Shown here in pieces: positions 17,894-26,329 of a stretch of DNA of 64,000 nt. Under the pieces are notes generated by a model. The model made no database searches, was not told where the DNA came from, and saw only the letters and a list, made by a program, of their open reading frames with translations. Made by a program: the position numbers and the translations under genes. This stretch comes from Paenarthrobacter sp. JL.01a (GTDB lineage Bacteria; Actinomycetota; Actinomycetes; Actinomycetales; Micrococcaceae): positions 3,038,001 through 3,102,000 of the forward strand of contig NZ_CP104877.1 in NCBI RefSeq assembly GCF_025452095.1, given 5' to 3'. Each line of letters starts with the position of its first letter. Position 1 is the stretch's first letter.

Positions 17894-19114
17894 ATGACCG
17901 TCGAGCCGCAAACCGATAGTTGGCAGGGCCATGCCAAAGGGACGCGGGGCTATAGCCGCGCGCTGGCGGCCTTGGCGCTTGCCGGCGTCGCGACCTTCGC
18001 CCAGCTCTACTCGACGCAGGCAGTGCTGCCGCTCATGGCTGCCGATCTGCACATCACCGCAGCGGAGGCCGCGCTCAGCATTTCGCTCGCCACGGTAGGA
18101 CTCGCCGTTACGGTACTGCCATGGTCCTTTGTTGCCGACAGGATCGGCAGGGTCCGGGCCATGGCGATCGGCATTGCCGCCGCAACGCTGCTGGGGTTGC
18201 TGGTTCCGCTGGCTCCAACGGTTCCCGTCCTCTTGGGGCTCCGCACGCTTGAGGGCATGGCCCTGGGCGGCATTCCCGCCATCGCCATTGCCTACCTCAA
18301 TGAAGAAGTCGCCAAAATCCACACCGCGCTGGCGGCAGGAAGCTACGTCGCCGGTACAACACTGGGGGGTCTAGCCGGCCGCTTGGTAGCCGGCCCTGTG
18401 GGAGAAGTCTGGGGCTGGCGGACAGCGGCCCTCGCCGTCTCCCTGCTCGCCACCATATCCGCGGTCCTGTTCCTGGTGCTTGTTCCCAAACAACGGCGCT
18501 TTACGCCCTCTCCGGCCACGGGATTCCGAGGCGCTATCCGCACCTTGGGCGGACATGCCGGCAATCCTAAACTCGTTTCGCTCTACCTGCAGGCGTTCCT
18601 GCTCATGGGTGGCTTCGTGGCGGTCTACAACTATCTGGGCTTCCGGTTGCACGCCGAGCCCTTTGCCCTTCCCGCCACGGTAGTCAGCCTCATTTTCCTG
18701 GCCTACCTTTCAGGCACCGTGAGCTCCCGATGGGCGGCAGGTCTCACCACCAGGTTTGGACGGCGGAACGTTCTGGTGGCTGGCATCGTCATTTTGTCGG
18801 CGGGTCTGGCCTTGACCCTGATGGAGAACCTCGCCGCGATATTGGTCGGGCTGGTCATCTTCACGGGTGGCTTCTTCGCCGCCCACAGCGTAGGTTCCGG
18901 CTGGACGGGTGCCATCGCCACCACCGGCCGGGCACAGGCGGCATCGCTGTACAACCTGTCCTATTACCTTGGCTCCAGTGTTATTGGCTGGGCCGGCGGC
19001 CTCGCCTTCCAAGGATTCGGTTGGACTGCTTTAGTGCTCGGCGTCATCGCCCTCTCATGCACGACGGCGGCAGTCACCTTGGTAGTTCACCGCACCGCGC
19101 GCCGGTCCCCCTGA
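17894..19114 (+). CDS. MFS transporter (drug/metabolite efflux type)
   Basis: A 406-residue, 12-segment major facilitator. It begins AALALAGVATFAQLYSTQAVLPL, the usual N-terminus of the YnfM/YybF-like group of predicted efflux permeases. The loop 2-3 motif is WSFVADRIGRVRAM, and GGIPAIAIAYLNEEV follows. The ATG at 17894 is taken because upstream in-frame residues are unconserved; GTG at 17885 is possible. Divergence from lysR suggests inducible export of a compound sensed by that regulator. Confidence 0.88.
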   Translation: MTVEPQTDSWQGHAKGTRGYSRALAALALAGVATFAQLYSTQAVLPLMAADLHITAAEAALSISLATVGLAVTVLPWSFVADRIGRVRAMAIGIAAATLLGLLVPLAPTVPVLLGLRTLEGMALGGIPAIAIAYLNEEVAKIHTALAAGSYVAGTTLGGLAGRLVAGPVGEVWGWRTAALAVSLLATISAVLFLVLVPKQRRFTPSPATGFRGAIRTLGGHAGNPKLVSLYLQAFLLMGGFVAVYNYLGFRLHAEPFALPATVVSLIFLAYLSGTVSSRWAAGLTTRFGRRNVLVAGIVILSAGLALTLMENLAAILVGLVIFTGGFFAAHSVGSGWTGAIATTGRAQAASLYNLSYYLGSSVIGWAGGLAFQGFGWTALVLGVIALSCTTAAVTLVVHRTARRSP

Positions 19115-19146
19115 TTCCCGGCCGGCCTGGTCCTACAATCGGAGGC

Positions 19147-19788
19147 ATGACACAGCTCGCGAGCTCACGGGACCTGTCGTCGCCGGAACGTTTGCAGGCG
19201 TTTACCGATGCCGTGGTGGCGATTGCTTTGACCCTGCTGATCCTGCCCCTCATGGAAAGCGTTGGGGAATTGGCGGATCATCATGGAACCACTGCGGAGT
19301 GGCTGGTCGAGGAGCAGTATGCCCTCCTGGGTTTTGCCCTCAGCTTCATCCTGATTGCCGTGTTCTGGACGCACCATCACCGACTGTTCCGCCAGGTGCG
19401 GCAGGTCGATGGGGGTTTGCTGTGGCTGACCGTGGCTTGGATGTTCTTCATCGTGGTGATGCCAGTGGCGACCTCGCTCTCCACCCAAATGGACGCCGAC
19501 TGGGCGCAGCCGCTGGTGTACATCGGAACGTTGTTTGCCACCAGCCTGATGCTCCTCCTGGCACGCATCCATCTCAGGGCACATCCCGCGCTCCACACAA
19601 TGGACCCGGAGGAGATGCGCTCCGGAATCCGGGCCGGGACCATTGTGGCCGCCCTTTTCCTCGCCGCGTTGCTTTTGGCCCTTGTTCTTCCATCAGCGGG
19701 CAACTTCCCACTGCTGCTGATGTTGCTCAGCGAGCCGCTCCAGCGACTGGACCGGCGCAGGGAACCCAGCAAGCCCGCAAAACGATAG
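19147..19788 (+). CDS. TMEM175 (DUF1211) family potassium channel-like protein
   Basis: A 213-residue integral membrane protein. It carries the family motif at the start of the first helix in the form RLQAFTDAVVAIALTLLILPL (the RxxxFSD motif with T for S). It has about six membrane segments, including FALSFILIAVFWTHHHRLF with the conserved WxxHH. Bacterial relatives form tetrameric potassium-selective leak channels. The ATG at 19147 follows GGAGGC closely. It is 32 bases downstream of the MFS gene on the same strand. Confidence 0.88.
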   Translation: MTQLASSRDLSSPERLQAFTDAVVAIALTLLILPLMESVGELADHHGTTAEWLVEEQYALLGFALSFILIAVFWTHHHRLFRQVRQVDGGLLWLTVAWMFFIVVMPVATSLSTQMDADWAQPLVYIGTLFATSLMLLLARIHLRAHPALHTMDPEEMRSGIRAGTIVAALFLAALLLALVLPSAGNFPLLLMLLSEPLQRLDRRREPSKPAKR

Positions 19789-19842
19789 GCACCTGAAGAA
19801 TTCACCGATTAGGATAGGTGAAAGGCAATTTCAGGAGGATCC

Positions 19843-20349
19843 GTGAGCACCCCCACGAAGAATGTTCGGTCAAGCACGGGCAGCGCAGAGCCGTTGGACG
19901 CCATCGATGAGCGGATCCTCGCAGCCTTGGTGGAGGACGCCCGCATTTCCAACAAGCAGTTGGCCGAACTGGTGGGCATCGCCCCCTCCACGGCCCTGAT
20001 GCGCACACGCGCCCTGTCCGAGCGCGGTATCATTGAAGGCTTCGAAGCGGTCCTGAGCCTGCCGGCCATTGGACGCTCAGTTCAGGCGTTGATCGCCGTA
20101 CGTCTTCGCGCCCACGACCGCGACCAGATCGACCGCTTCACCGCCCGGGTGCCCAAGCTTCCGGCCGTCATCTCGACGTTCCACACCACTGGCTCCGTCG
20201 ACTACCTGCTGCACATCGCCGTCGCCAATACGGACGACCTCCGCAACTGGCTCCTGGACAACCTCGCCACCGACCCCGTGGTCGGCCACACCGAAACCAC
20301 CATGGTGTTCCAACACATTCCCGGCAACCGGGGACCGCTGCCCGAGTAA
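19843..20349 (+). CDS. Lrp/AsnC family transcriptional regulator
   Basis: A 168-residue regulator with an N-terminal helix-turn-helix (LDAIDERILAALVEDARISNKQLAELVGIAPSTALMRTRAL split over residues 18-58) and a C-terminal RAM ligand-binding domain (VQALIAVRLRAHDRDQI onwards, with HTTGSVDYLLHIAV). The start is GTG at 19843 behind AGGAGG at 19833. It faces the end of the following MFS gene. Its ligand is probably an amino acid, as in the family, but no target can be assigned from sequence. Confidence 0.93.
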   Translation: MSTPTKNVRSSTGSAEPLDAIDERILAALVEDARISNKQLAELVGIAPSTALMRTRALSERGIIEGFEAVLSLPAIGRSVQALIAVRLRAHDRDQIDRFTARVPKLPAVISTFHTTGSVDYLLHIAVANTDDLRNWLLDNLATDPVVGHTETTMVFQHIPGNRGPLPE

Positions 20350-20361
20350 ACTGCAGAGGGA

Positions 20362-20384
20362 CCCTGCGCGTCAGTCCCGCAGGG
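20362..20384. terminator. Short hairpin between convergent Lrp and MFS genes
   Basis: A perfect 7-bp stem (20362-20368 with 20378-20384) overlaps the MFS stop codon. It is followed on the plus strand by CATTCTTC; a weak terminator. Confidence 0.35.
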
Positions 20385-21612
20385 CATTCTTCAGCGACAC
20401 AGCGGCCAGTGCCAGCGCCGCCGCACCGCAGAGGACGGTGAAACCCACGACGGCGGCCTGCAGGCCCCACGCCGTGACAGCCACTCCCAGCCCAATCACC
20501 GGAACGGCGCTGCCCAGGTACGTGATGACGTACACCGTGCTGATCACCTGCGCATGACGGGCAGCCTCCACTTTTCCGGCGACCTCATTGAAGACCTGCC
20601 TGAAAGCTATGCCTTGGCCCATTCCTGCCGTGATGCTCGCCGCGACCAGCAGCCAAGGACTGGACCACGCAGCTGCAGCTTCCACCATGACCACGGAGAC
20701 GCCCAGCACTGCCAGAGCCACAGGCACCGTAAAACGCCCGCGGACCCCCAGCAATTGGCTGAACGCTGAAGCGCCCAGGGTGACTCCGGCCAGCAGGCCG
20801 ATCAGCGGCCGGGAGTCCGCGTGGACCACCGTGGCGAAGTAGCCCGGTGCCAGTGACAAACAGAACCCGAAGACCGCGAAGCTCAGGAATCCGGTGGCAG
20901 CCGCCATCCAGAAAGCACCCCTGGCGTTACGGGAGATGGACGGTTTCCGCGGAGCCAGGACCCTGTGGGCCCGGGGACCGTCCGCAGGGGCGATCGCGGG
21001 CCTGGCCTTAAGCAGCCACAGTGGAACAAGGGCCGCCAACAGCACTGCCGAATGCAGGTAGTAGGGCGTACGGGTGGGCTCGGGCAGGAGGGACAACAGC
21101 CCTCCGATGGCCGGACCTGCTGCCACGCCGCCCGCAGAGGAAAGCAGGGTGAAGCGGGAAGCCCAGTCCGGGCGCTGGGGCAACAGCTCGCGCAAAGCCG
21201 CCGAGCTGGCTCCGGTAGCGAGCCCTACGGCGACGCCCTGCAGGGCCCGGCCCGCGGACAAGGAAAGCAGCGAATCGGCATTGGCGAAAATGACCCCACC
21301 CACCAGGCCCACCAGGACCGCGAGTACCAATGCTGCCCTGCGCCCGATGTGATCGGACCAGTGGCCTGCCAGCATGAGCACCGCGACCAAGGCCAGGACG
21401 TAGCTGGAAAAGGCCACGGTCACATCAAGAGATGACAAACCAATCCTGGCTTGGAGCAGGGGGTAGAGGGGTGTGGCCAGGTTTGCGCCAACCAACAGCG
21501 TAAAGATCACGACTCCTGCCAGGACCAATCTGGCCGTGGTGGAGGCATCCCATCCCCAGCGTCCGGCGGTGGCCGGGCGCATGCGGAGTTCGCTCAAGAC
21601 AGTCATTTCCAT
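20371..21612 (-). CDS. MFS transporter
   Basis: A 413-residue, 12-segment major facilitator. The loop 2-3 signature reads GHWSDHIGRRAALVLA, and LSLSAGRALQGVAVGLATGA follows, as in the predicted sugar/drug efflux group. The substrate is unknown. It is flanked on both sides by Lrp/AsnC regulators, one convergent and one divergent. The divergent one (21761) shares its promoter region and is the likelier regulator, which would make this an amino acid or amino-acid-derivative exporter by inference. Confidence 0.88.
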   Translation of the reverse strand: MEMTVLSELRMRPATAGRWGWDASTTARLVLAGVVIFTLLVGANLATPLYPLLQARIGLSSLDVTVAFSSYVLALVAVLMLAGHWSDHIGRRAALVLAVLVGLVGGVIFANADSLLSLSAGRALQGVAVGLATGASSAALRELLPQRPDWASRFTLLSSAGGVAAGPAIGGLLSLLPEPTRTPYYLHSAVLLAALVPLWLLKARPAIAPADGPRAHRVLAPRKPSISRNARGAFWMAAATGFLSFAVFGFCLSLAPGYFATVVHADSRPLIGLLAGVTLGASAFSQLLGVRGRFTVPVALAVLGVSVVMVEAAAAWSSPWLLVAASITAGMGQGIAFRQVFNEVAGKVEAARHAQVISTVYVITYLGSAVPVIGLGVAVTAWGLQAAVVGFTVLCGAAALALAAVSLKNALRD

Positions 21613-21728
21613 GCCTTCGGACTCGGTGGCCGGCAGTTGGTTCCTTGTGGGAGCTACTGCTGCGGCTAAGTATTGATGGCAATAGAATGCAGGAGCACTG
21701 ACCCTTCCAAGCGTCGCAGGTGCAAAGA

Positions 21729-21736
21729 TTGATCAA
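21729..21736. promoter_or_regulatory. TTGATCAA palindrome in the MFS/Lrp divergent region
   Basis: An 8-base palindrome within an AT-richer patch, 25 bases before the Lrp GTG start. Lrp-type operators are often AT-rich dyads, so this may be part of one. Confidence 0.35.
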
Positions 21737-21760
21737 AATACTCAAAGAGGCAACCACCGA

Positions 21761-22291
21761 GTGATCCGGAGTGACCATTTGAACACCCTCGACCCCCTGG
21801 ACGTGAAGATCCTCCTGGAACTCATCAAGGACCCCCGCATCCAGATAGCCGAGCTCAGCGAGGGGCTGGGCATTGCCCGCAACACCGCCCAAAGCAGGCT
21901 CAAGCGCCTGCTCCGAACCGGTGTCCTGCAGGCCGCCGGCCGTGAGGTGGACCTTGAGAAGGTGGGGTACGACGTCGTCGCTTTCGTCACGATCGAAGTC
22001 ACCCACCGCGAACTCGACGGCGTCATTGGCGCCTTGCGCCTGATCCCCCAGGTCCTGGAGGTGCATGAAATCTCCGGCCGCGGAGATCTGTGGTGCCGGG
22101 TGGTGGCTACCGATACCCACAACCTGCAGTCCGCACTGCGCTCGGTCCTGCGTACCAAGGGAGTGATCCGGACTGAAACAGTCTTGGCCCTTCACACGCA
22201 CATCCCGTACCGCACGGAACCGCTCATCGGACGGATGGCGGCAGCCCCAACACGCAGCAAAAACGAGCAGAGCCCGGGAGCAGAGGCCTGA
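21761..22291 (+). CDS. Lrp/AsnC family transcriptional regulator
   Basis: A 176-residue regulator. The DNA-binding domain (LDPLDVKILLELIKDPRIQI, then GLGIARNTAQSRLKRL) is followed by the RAM domain beginning YDVVAFVTIEVTHREL and EISGRGDLWCRVVA. The family core ends near residue 155 and about 20 unconserved residues follow. The start is GTG at 21761. It is divergent from the MFS gene with about 150 bases of shared control region and is read towards DUF1761 and corA. Confidence 0.93.
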   Translation: MIRSDHLNTLDPLDVKILLELIKDPRIQIAELSEGLGIARNTAQSRLKRLLRTGVLQAAGREVDLEKVGYDVVAFVTIEVTHRELDGVIGALRLIPQVLEVHEISGRGDLWCRVVATDTHNLQSALRSVLRTKGVIRTETVLALHTHIPYRTEPLIGRMAAAPTRSKNEQSPGAEA

Positions 22292-22310
22292 AGAAACTAG
22301 AGTCTTAGGC

Positions 22311-22736
22311 ATGGATTGGCTTTCACACATTTCCCAGATCAACTGGCTCGCCGTTCTCCTGGCCTTCGTTTCAAGCATGGTGATCGGCTTCGTCTGGTAC
22401 ATGCCGGCCGTTCTTGGACGCCGGTGGATGGAGGCGATCGGCAAAACCGAGGACGATCTCAAGAACATCGAAGGTGGCGCAGGAATCTGGGTGCCCATGA
22501 TGCTCGCAGCCGCCGTGACCAGCATCCTCCTTGCCATCCTCATCAGCGCCCTGGAACTGAACACCTTCTGGGCCGGTGGTCTGTTTGCCCTCATTCTCGC
22601 GGTGGTCTTCCGCGCCGGGGGCCACGTGATCCACAACGGCTTTGCAGGGCGCCCCTCGTCCGTGACAGTGATCGATTCGGGCCACGACATCGTGGCAATG
22701 ACTGTTGCGGGCGTCATCATCGGAGCCATGCAGTAG
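22311..22736 (+). CDS. DUF1761 family membrane protein
   Basis: A 141-residue protein with four membrane segments. The DUF1761 hallmarks are an N-terminal NWLAVLLAFVSSMVIGFVWYMPAVLGRRWM split by a short loop, and the closing TVAGVIIGAM. Its function is unknown in all organisms I know of. It lies 19 bases after the Lrp gene and 10 bases before corA, so these genes may be co-transcribed. Confidence 0.85.
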   Translation: MDWLSHISQINWLAVLLAFVSSMVIGFVWYMPAVLGRRWMEAIGKTEDDLKNIEGGAGIWVPMMLAAAVTSILLAILISALELNTFWAGGLFALILAVVFRAGGHVIHNGFAGRPSSVTVIDSGHDIVAMTVAGVIIGAMQ

Positions 22737-22746
22737 CGTTCACCTT

Positions 22747-23742
22747 GTGACCATTATCGACAACGCCGTTTACGTGGACGGCGTCCGCACAGCCACCCCG
22801 CGCAGCCTCGAGCAAACCTTCGAGACCTTGGCCCAACATGGTGGCATGGCCTGGATCGGCCTCTATCGCCCTACCCAGGAAGAAATGGCTGCGGTAGCCA
22901 AGGAGTTCGGTCTGCACAGGCTCGCTGTGGAGGATGCCGTTTCAGCCCATCAGCGGCCCAAGATTGAACGCTATGACAGCAGTCTGTTCACGGTTCTGCG
23001 TCCGGCCAGGTATCTGGACGAGACCGAATCCGTGGAGTTCGGAGAGCTGCACATCTTCACCGGCTCCAACTTCGTGGTGACGATCCGCCATGCCGAAACC
23101 GGCGGGGTTGCCCGTGTCCGCCACAGGTTGGAAGCCCGGCCGGACCTGTTGTGCCACGGCCCCGAAGCGGTCCTCTATGCGCTCCTGGACCAGGTAGTGG
23201 ATGACTACGCACCGGTGGTTGCGGGCCTTGAAAACGACATCGACGAAATCGAAGACCAGCTCTTCAGCGGCGACAGCGCCGTGTCCCGAAGGATCTACGA
23301 ACTCGCCCGCGAAGTCATCCAGTTCCAGCGCGCCATCCAGCCCCTGCCGGACATCATGTCCTTGCTGGAGAAGGGCTTTGAGAAGTACGGCGTGGACATC
23401 GAACTGCAGCGCTCCCTCCGCGACGTCGAGGACCACGTGCAACGGGTCATTTCACGGGTGAACTCCTTCCGCGACCTGCTCCAGAACGCCCTCACCCTGG
23501 ACGGCACGTTGACCGCCAACCGGCAAAACGAGGCCAGCGCCGCCCAAAACGAGCAGGTCAAGAAGATCTCGTCCTGGGCGGCTATCCTCTTCGCTCCGTC
23601 GTTCGTGGCCGGCGTCTACGGGATGAACTTCGATTTCATGCCCGAGCTTCACTGGACCTTCGGCTACCCCATGGCCATTGGCCTCATGGTGGGTGCGGCA
23701 ATGCTCATGTACCTCATCTTCAAACGCAAAGGGTGGCTGTGA
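22747..23742 (+). CDS. corA: CorA family magnesium/cobalt transporter
   Basis: A 331-residue divalent cation channel. A long cytoplasmic domain is followed by the two C-terminal membrane helices with the pore-mouth signature YGMNFDFMPE (GMN at 292-294) and a basic KRKGW end. The helix before the membrane (QNEQVKKISSWAAI) is also typical. The start is the GTG at 22747; earlier in-frame codons run into the DUF1761 gene. The stop overlaps the zapE start as GTGA. Confidence 0.94.
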   Translation: MTIIDNAVYVDGVRTATPRSLEQTFETLAQHGGMAWIGLYRPTQEEMAAVAKEFGLHRLAVEDAVSAHQRPKIERYDSSLFTVLRPARYLDETESVEFGELHIFTGSNFVVTIRHAETGGVARVRHRLEARPDLLCHGPEAVLYALLDQVVDDYAPVVAGLENDIDEIEDQLFSGDSAVSRRIYELAREVIQFQRAIQPLPDIMSLLEKGFEKYGVDIELQRSLRDVEDHVQRVISRVNSFRDLLQNALTLDGTLTANRQNEASAAQNEQVKKISSWAAILFAPSFVAGVYGMNFDFMPELHWTFGYPMAIGLMVGAAMLMYLIFKRKGWL

Positions 23743-24890
23743 CGCCCCTTGTGAGGCCGGCTCCGCGCGCTGCGAGGGACACCGCCAAGAGGCTGCTGGA
23801 AGGGATAGCCCTCGACGCCGGACGCTCGGGCTTTGCGCTCGAAGAAAGCCAGCGGCAAGCAGCCGAACGGCTGGCGGCCTTGGGCGCGGAGGTGACCGTC
23901 CGTCGTCGTACTCTTTCCCGGAAAGTGCCACGAAGCCTTTACCTCCACGGCCCGGTGGGACGCGGCAAAACGTGGTTGATGGACAGTTTCTTTGCCCGGT
24001 TGGACGCCCGGAAACGGCGCGTCCATTTCCACGACTTCTTCCGCAAGCTACACGCAGGCACCCATGGCTCCGCCACAGGCCACGCAACGGCAATCCAGCA
24101 TTCGGTGGACGCGTTGCTCGATGGCATTGATGTGCTCTGCTTTGACGAGTTCCATGTCCACGATGTTGGTGACGGCATGTTCATTGCCCGTCTCCTCCGC
24201 ACCGCGGCGGAGCGCCGCATCCCTTTGGCAGTCACCTCGAATTACGCACCGGATGATCTCCTGCCCAACCCGCTCTGGCACGACCATTTCCTGCCCACCA
24301 TTGCGGCCATCAAGGAGATGATGGACGTTGTGAAGATTGATGGTTCGTCGGACTTCCGCCGCTTTCCCTCAACCGACTCACTCGGGACCCTGGGATTCGA
24401 GTCCTTCCGGGCAGGACGGATCGTGACGCCAGGCACGCCTCGGCAGCTGGGCAGGCTTGGCCTGTTCACCCCGTCCGCCTCGCAAAGCCGGGTGTTGATG
24501 CCCACCACCCAACCGATCGTGGTCAAGAACTCCGATCCAGAGGTCCTTTGGGTCGGATTCCAGGAGTTGTGCGGCGGGTTGACCTCCACGTCCGACTATC
24601 TGGTCCTGGCTGAAACGTTCACCACCTGGGTGATCGACGACGTCCCGTCCCCGGCAGAGGCAGATGCAGCATCAGCTCCGGCATGGCAACGCTTCAGCAA
24701 CGTGGTGGATGTGCTGCACGACCAGGACATCACGCTGTTCCTGGTCGGCCACGGACCCCTGGACTGGGACATTGAAGCCACGGCAAGCGGCCTGCCCGTG
24801 GACTTGGCCCGCATCGCAAGCCGTCTGTCCCTGCTCGGCCGTTCCCAGCCCGAGGATGACGGGGCACGTAAAGAGGTCGCCGGAAGCTGA
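23739..24890 (+). CDS. zapE: ZapE/AFG1-like cell division ATPase
   Basis: A 383-residue AAA+-type ATPase. Walker A is GPVGRGKT (71-78) and Walker B VLCFDEFHV (132-140), with ATPase sensor region IPLAVTSNYAPDDLLPN typical of the AFG1/ZapE family. ZapE acts at the division ring in E. coli, and the mitochondrial homologue handles misfolded respiratory subunits. The GTG at 23739 is preferred because it overlaps the corA stop (GTGA); a GTG two codons earlier is possible. The C-terminal third has a DVLHDQDITLFLVG element. Confidence 0.92.
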   Translation: MTPLVRPAPRAARDTAKRLLEGIALDAGRSGFALEESQRQAAERLAALGAEVTVRRRTLSRKVPRSLYLHGPVGRGKTWLMDSFFARLDARKRRVHFHDFFRKLHAGTHGSATGHATAIQHSVDALLDGIDVLCFDEFHVHDVGDGMFIARLLRTAAERRIPLAVTSNYAPDDLLPNPLWHDHFLPTIAAIKEMMDVVKIDGSSDFRRFPSTDSLGTLGFESFRAGRIVTPGTPRQLGRLGLFTPSASQSRVLMPTTQPIVVKNSDPEVLWVGFQELCGGLTSTSDYLVLAETFTTWVIDDVPSPAEADAASAPAWQRFSNVVDVLHDQDITLFLVGHGPLDWDIEATASGLPVDLARIASRLSLLGRSQPEDDGARKEVAGS

Positions 24891-24904
24891 GCCTCCGGCG
24901 ACCT
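24874..24904. terminator. Hairpin at the end of zapE
   Basis: A perfect 11-bp stem (24874-24884 with 24894-24904) straddles the zapE stop codon. It separates convergent zapE and ferritin. There is no T-run on the plus strand, so it may work only weakly or with help. Confidence 0.45.
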
Positions 24905-24932
24905 CCAACCCGTGTGTGGTGCGTTGGTTGCT

Positions 24933-25463
24933 TTACAAAGCTCCGCCGGCAGCAGAGGGTGCACCGGCGTCGTGCCCGCCGTCGCCCACGGCCTCGCGGG
25001 CCACGTAGTTTTCAATGTCGAAGAGGTTCTCGGCACGCTCGGTGATGTTCAGCAACGTGGTCATCGATGCCACTTCTTCCACCTGCTCCTTCAGGAACCA
25101 CAGCATGAACTGCTCGCCCAGGGCATCGCCCTCGGCACGGGCAGCACGGAACATCTCCTCGATGTTCCGGGTAACTTCTTTTTCCTGCTCCAGGGCCAGG
25201 GCGATGGGTTCCTTGGCGTTGCTGAAGTTGTTGCGCACAGGGGCAATACCCGGAATTTCAACGTGGACATTACGGTCCAGCATGTACTGGACCATCATCA
25301 TGGCGTGGTTGCGTTCCTCCAGGGATTGGCGGTAGAAGTGCCGGGCAAGCTGCGGCAAGTCTTCACCGTCAAAGTACACAGCCACGGCGATGTACTGCTG
25401 GGAGGCTGCAAACTCGTTGGCAACCTGGGCGGACAACAGTTCATTGAAGGTCTTGTTAGCCAT
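24933..25463 (-). CDS. Ferritin (non-heme)
   Basis: A 176-residue iron storage protein forming 24-mers. Ferroxidase-centre ligands are visible: E17, E50, H53, E94 and E126/Q127, set in ANEFAASQQYIAVAVYF, SLEERNHAMMMVQY and FLKEQVEEVASMTTLL. A glycine/alanine-rich tail (GGHDAGAPSAAGGAL) follows the four-helix bundle. There is no heme-binding methionine motif of bacterioferritin, so it is of the Ftn/BfrB type. It is a single gene on the minus strand. Confidence 0.95.
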   Translation of the reverse strand: MANKTFNELLSAQVANEFAASQQYIAVAVYFDGEDLPQLARHFYRQSLEERNHAMMMVQYMLDRNVHVEIPGIAPVRNNFSNAKEPIALALEQEKEVTRNIEEMFRAARAEGDALGEQFMLWFLKEQVEEVASMTTLLNITERAENLFDIENYVAREAVGDGGHDAGAPSAAGGAL

Positions 25464-25517
25464 GGCTCGATCCTACAACCGCGCAACTTCGCCACACTGG
25501 GTGAAAGTCTGGCCGGT

Positions 25518-25889
25518 TTACGGCAAAAGGAAGCTGACGCCCACACCTGCCGCCGCGGCCGCGACACTGGCGACCATGGACCCCAAACCGTTGAGGAGGG
25601 CCAGCCCGGTCCTGCCACTTTGGACCAGGCGGATCGTTTCCAGGCTTGCCGTGCTGAAGGTCGTGTAACCACCGAGGAATCCAGTCCCCAGCACCAGGTA
25701 CAGGGACTCGGGCGCTTCTCCGCGCATCATCAGCCCTGCCATGAAACCGAGCACCAGCGAGCCCGAAACGTTGATGAGGATCGTGCCCCACGGGAGGGCA
25801 GTCTTCACCTTTGTACGAATGAGGCCGTCCACCAGGAACCTTGCAGCGGCACCGACTCCCCCGGCCAGGCCAAGAAGCAGGACCGTCAC
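25518..25889 (-). CDS. crcB: CrcB/Fluc fluoride channel subunit
   Basis: A 123-residue, four-segment protein of the Fluc family, which exports fluoride as a dual-topology dimer. Family marks are GGVGAAARFLVDG, the NVSGSLVLGFMAG segment with its pore asparagine, and GFLGGYTTFSTAS, holding the phenylalanine/threonine fluoride track. It overlaps the second crcB gene by 4 bases. Two different adjacent CrcB genes usually form a heterodimer of fixed opposite topologies, so this and its neighbour are probably one channel. Confidence 0.94.
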   Translation of the reverse strand: MTVLLLGLAGGVGAAARFLVDGLIRTKVKTALPWGTILINVSGSLVLGFMAGLMMRGEAPESLYLVLGTGFLGGYTTFSTASLETIRLVQSGRTGLALLNGLGSMVASVAAAAAGVGVSFLLP

Positions 25890-26329
25890 GCTTCGGTTCC
25901 TGTTCCCAGCCGGTGATGCCAGGCGCCGAGCCAGATTCCGGTGGTCGTGGCTGCGGCCCCACCCAGGAGACTGGCGGCCAAGTAACCAGCAGCGGCAGGG
26001 ACGGCGCCGGCGCCCAGCAAGTGGACCGCGTCCACCGCGAGGGTGCTGTAGGTGGTGTAGGCGCCCAGGAACCCCGTACCCAAGGCGAGCCGAACGACCC
26101 GGCGCCTTCCGACGTCGGGCCCCCTGCGGGCGAGCCCCTCAAGAAGGGCGCCAAGGGCCAAAGCTCCGGACAAGTTGATGACCAAGGTGGGCAGGGGCCA
26201 AGCGCCTGGCGCGGGGATCACCAGTCCCAAGCCGTAGCGTGTGAGCGCCCCCAACACACCTCCTGCGGCGACGATGCCCATGAAGCCCCAGTGCAGGTGT
26301 ACGGGACGTTTGGACTTAGTCATCGTCAT
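25886..26329 (-). CDS. crcB: CrcB/Fluc fluoride channel subunit (paired)
   Basis: A 147-residue Fluc subunit with four membrane segments. GGVLGALTRYGLG, VINLSGALALGALLEG and GFLGAYTTYSTLAVDAV are intact. It has a longer N-terminus (KSKRPVHLHWGF) and C-terminus than its partner. Its start overlaps the end of the usp gene by 14 bases. No fluoride riboswitch-like structure was recognised upstream of this operon. Confidence 0.93.
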   Translation of the reverse strand: MTMTKSKRPVHLHWGFMGIVAAGGVLGALTRYGLGLVIPAPGAWPLPTLVINLSGALALGALLEGLARRGPDVGRRRVVRLALGTGFLGAYTTYSTLAVDAVHLLGAGAVPAAAGYLAASLLGGAAATTTGIWLGAWHHRLGTGTEA

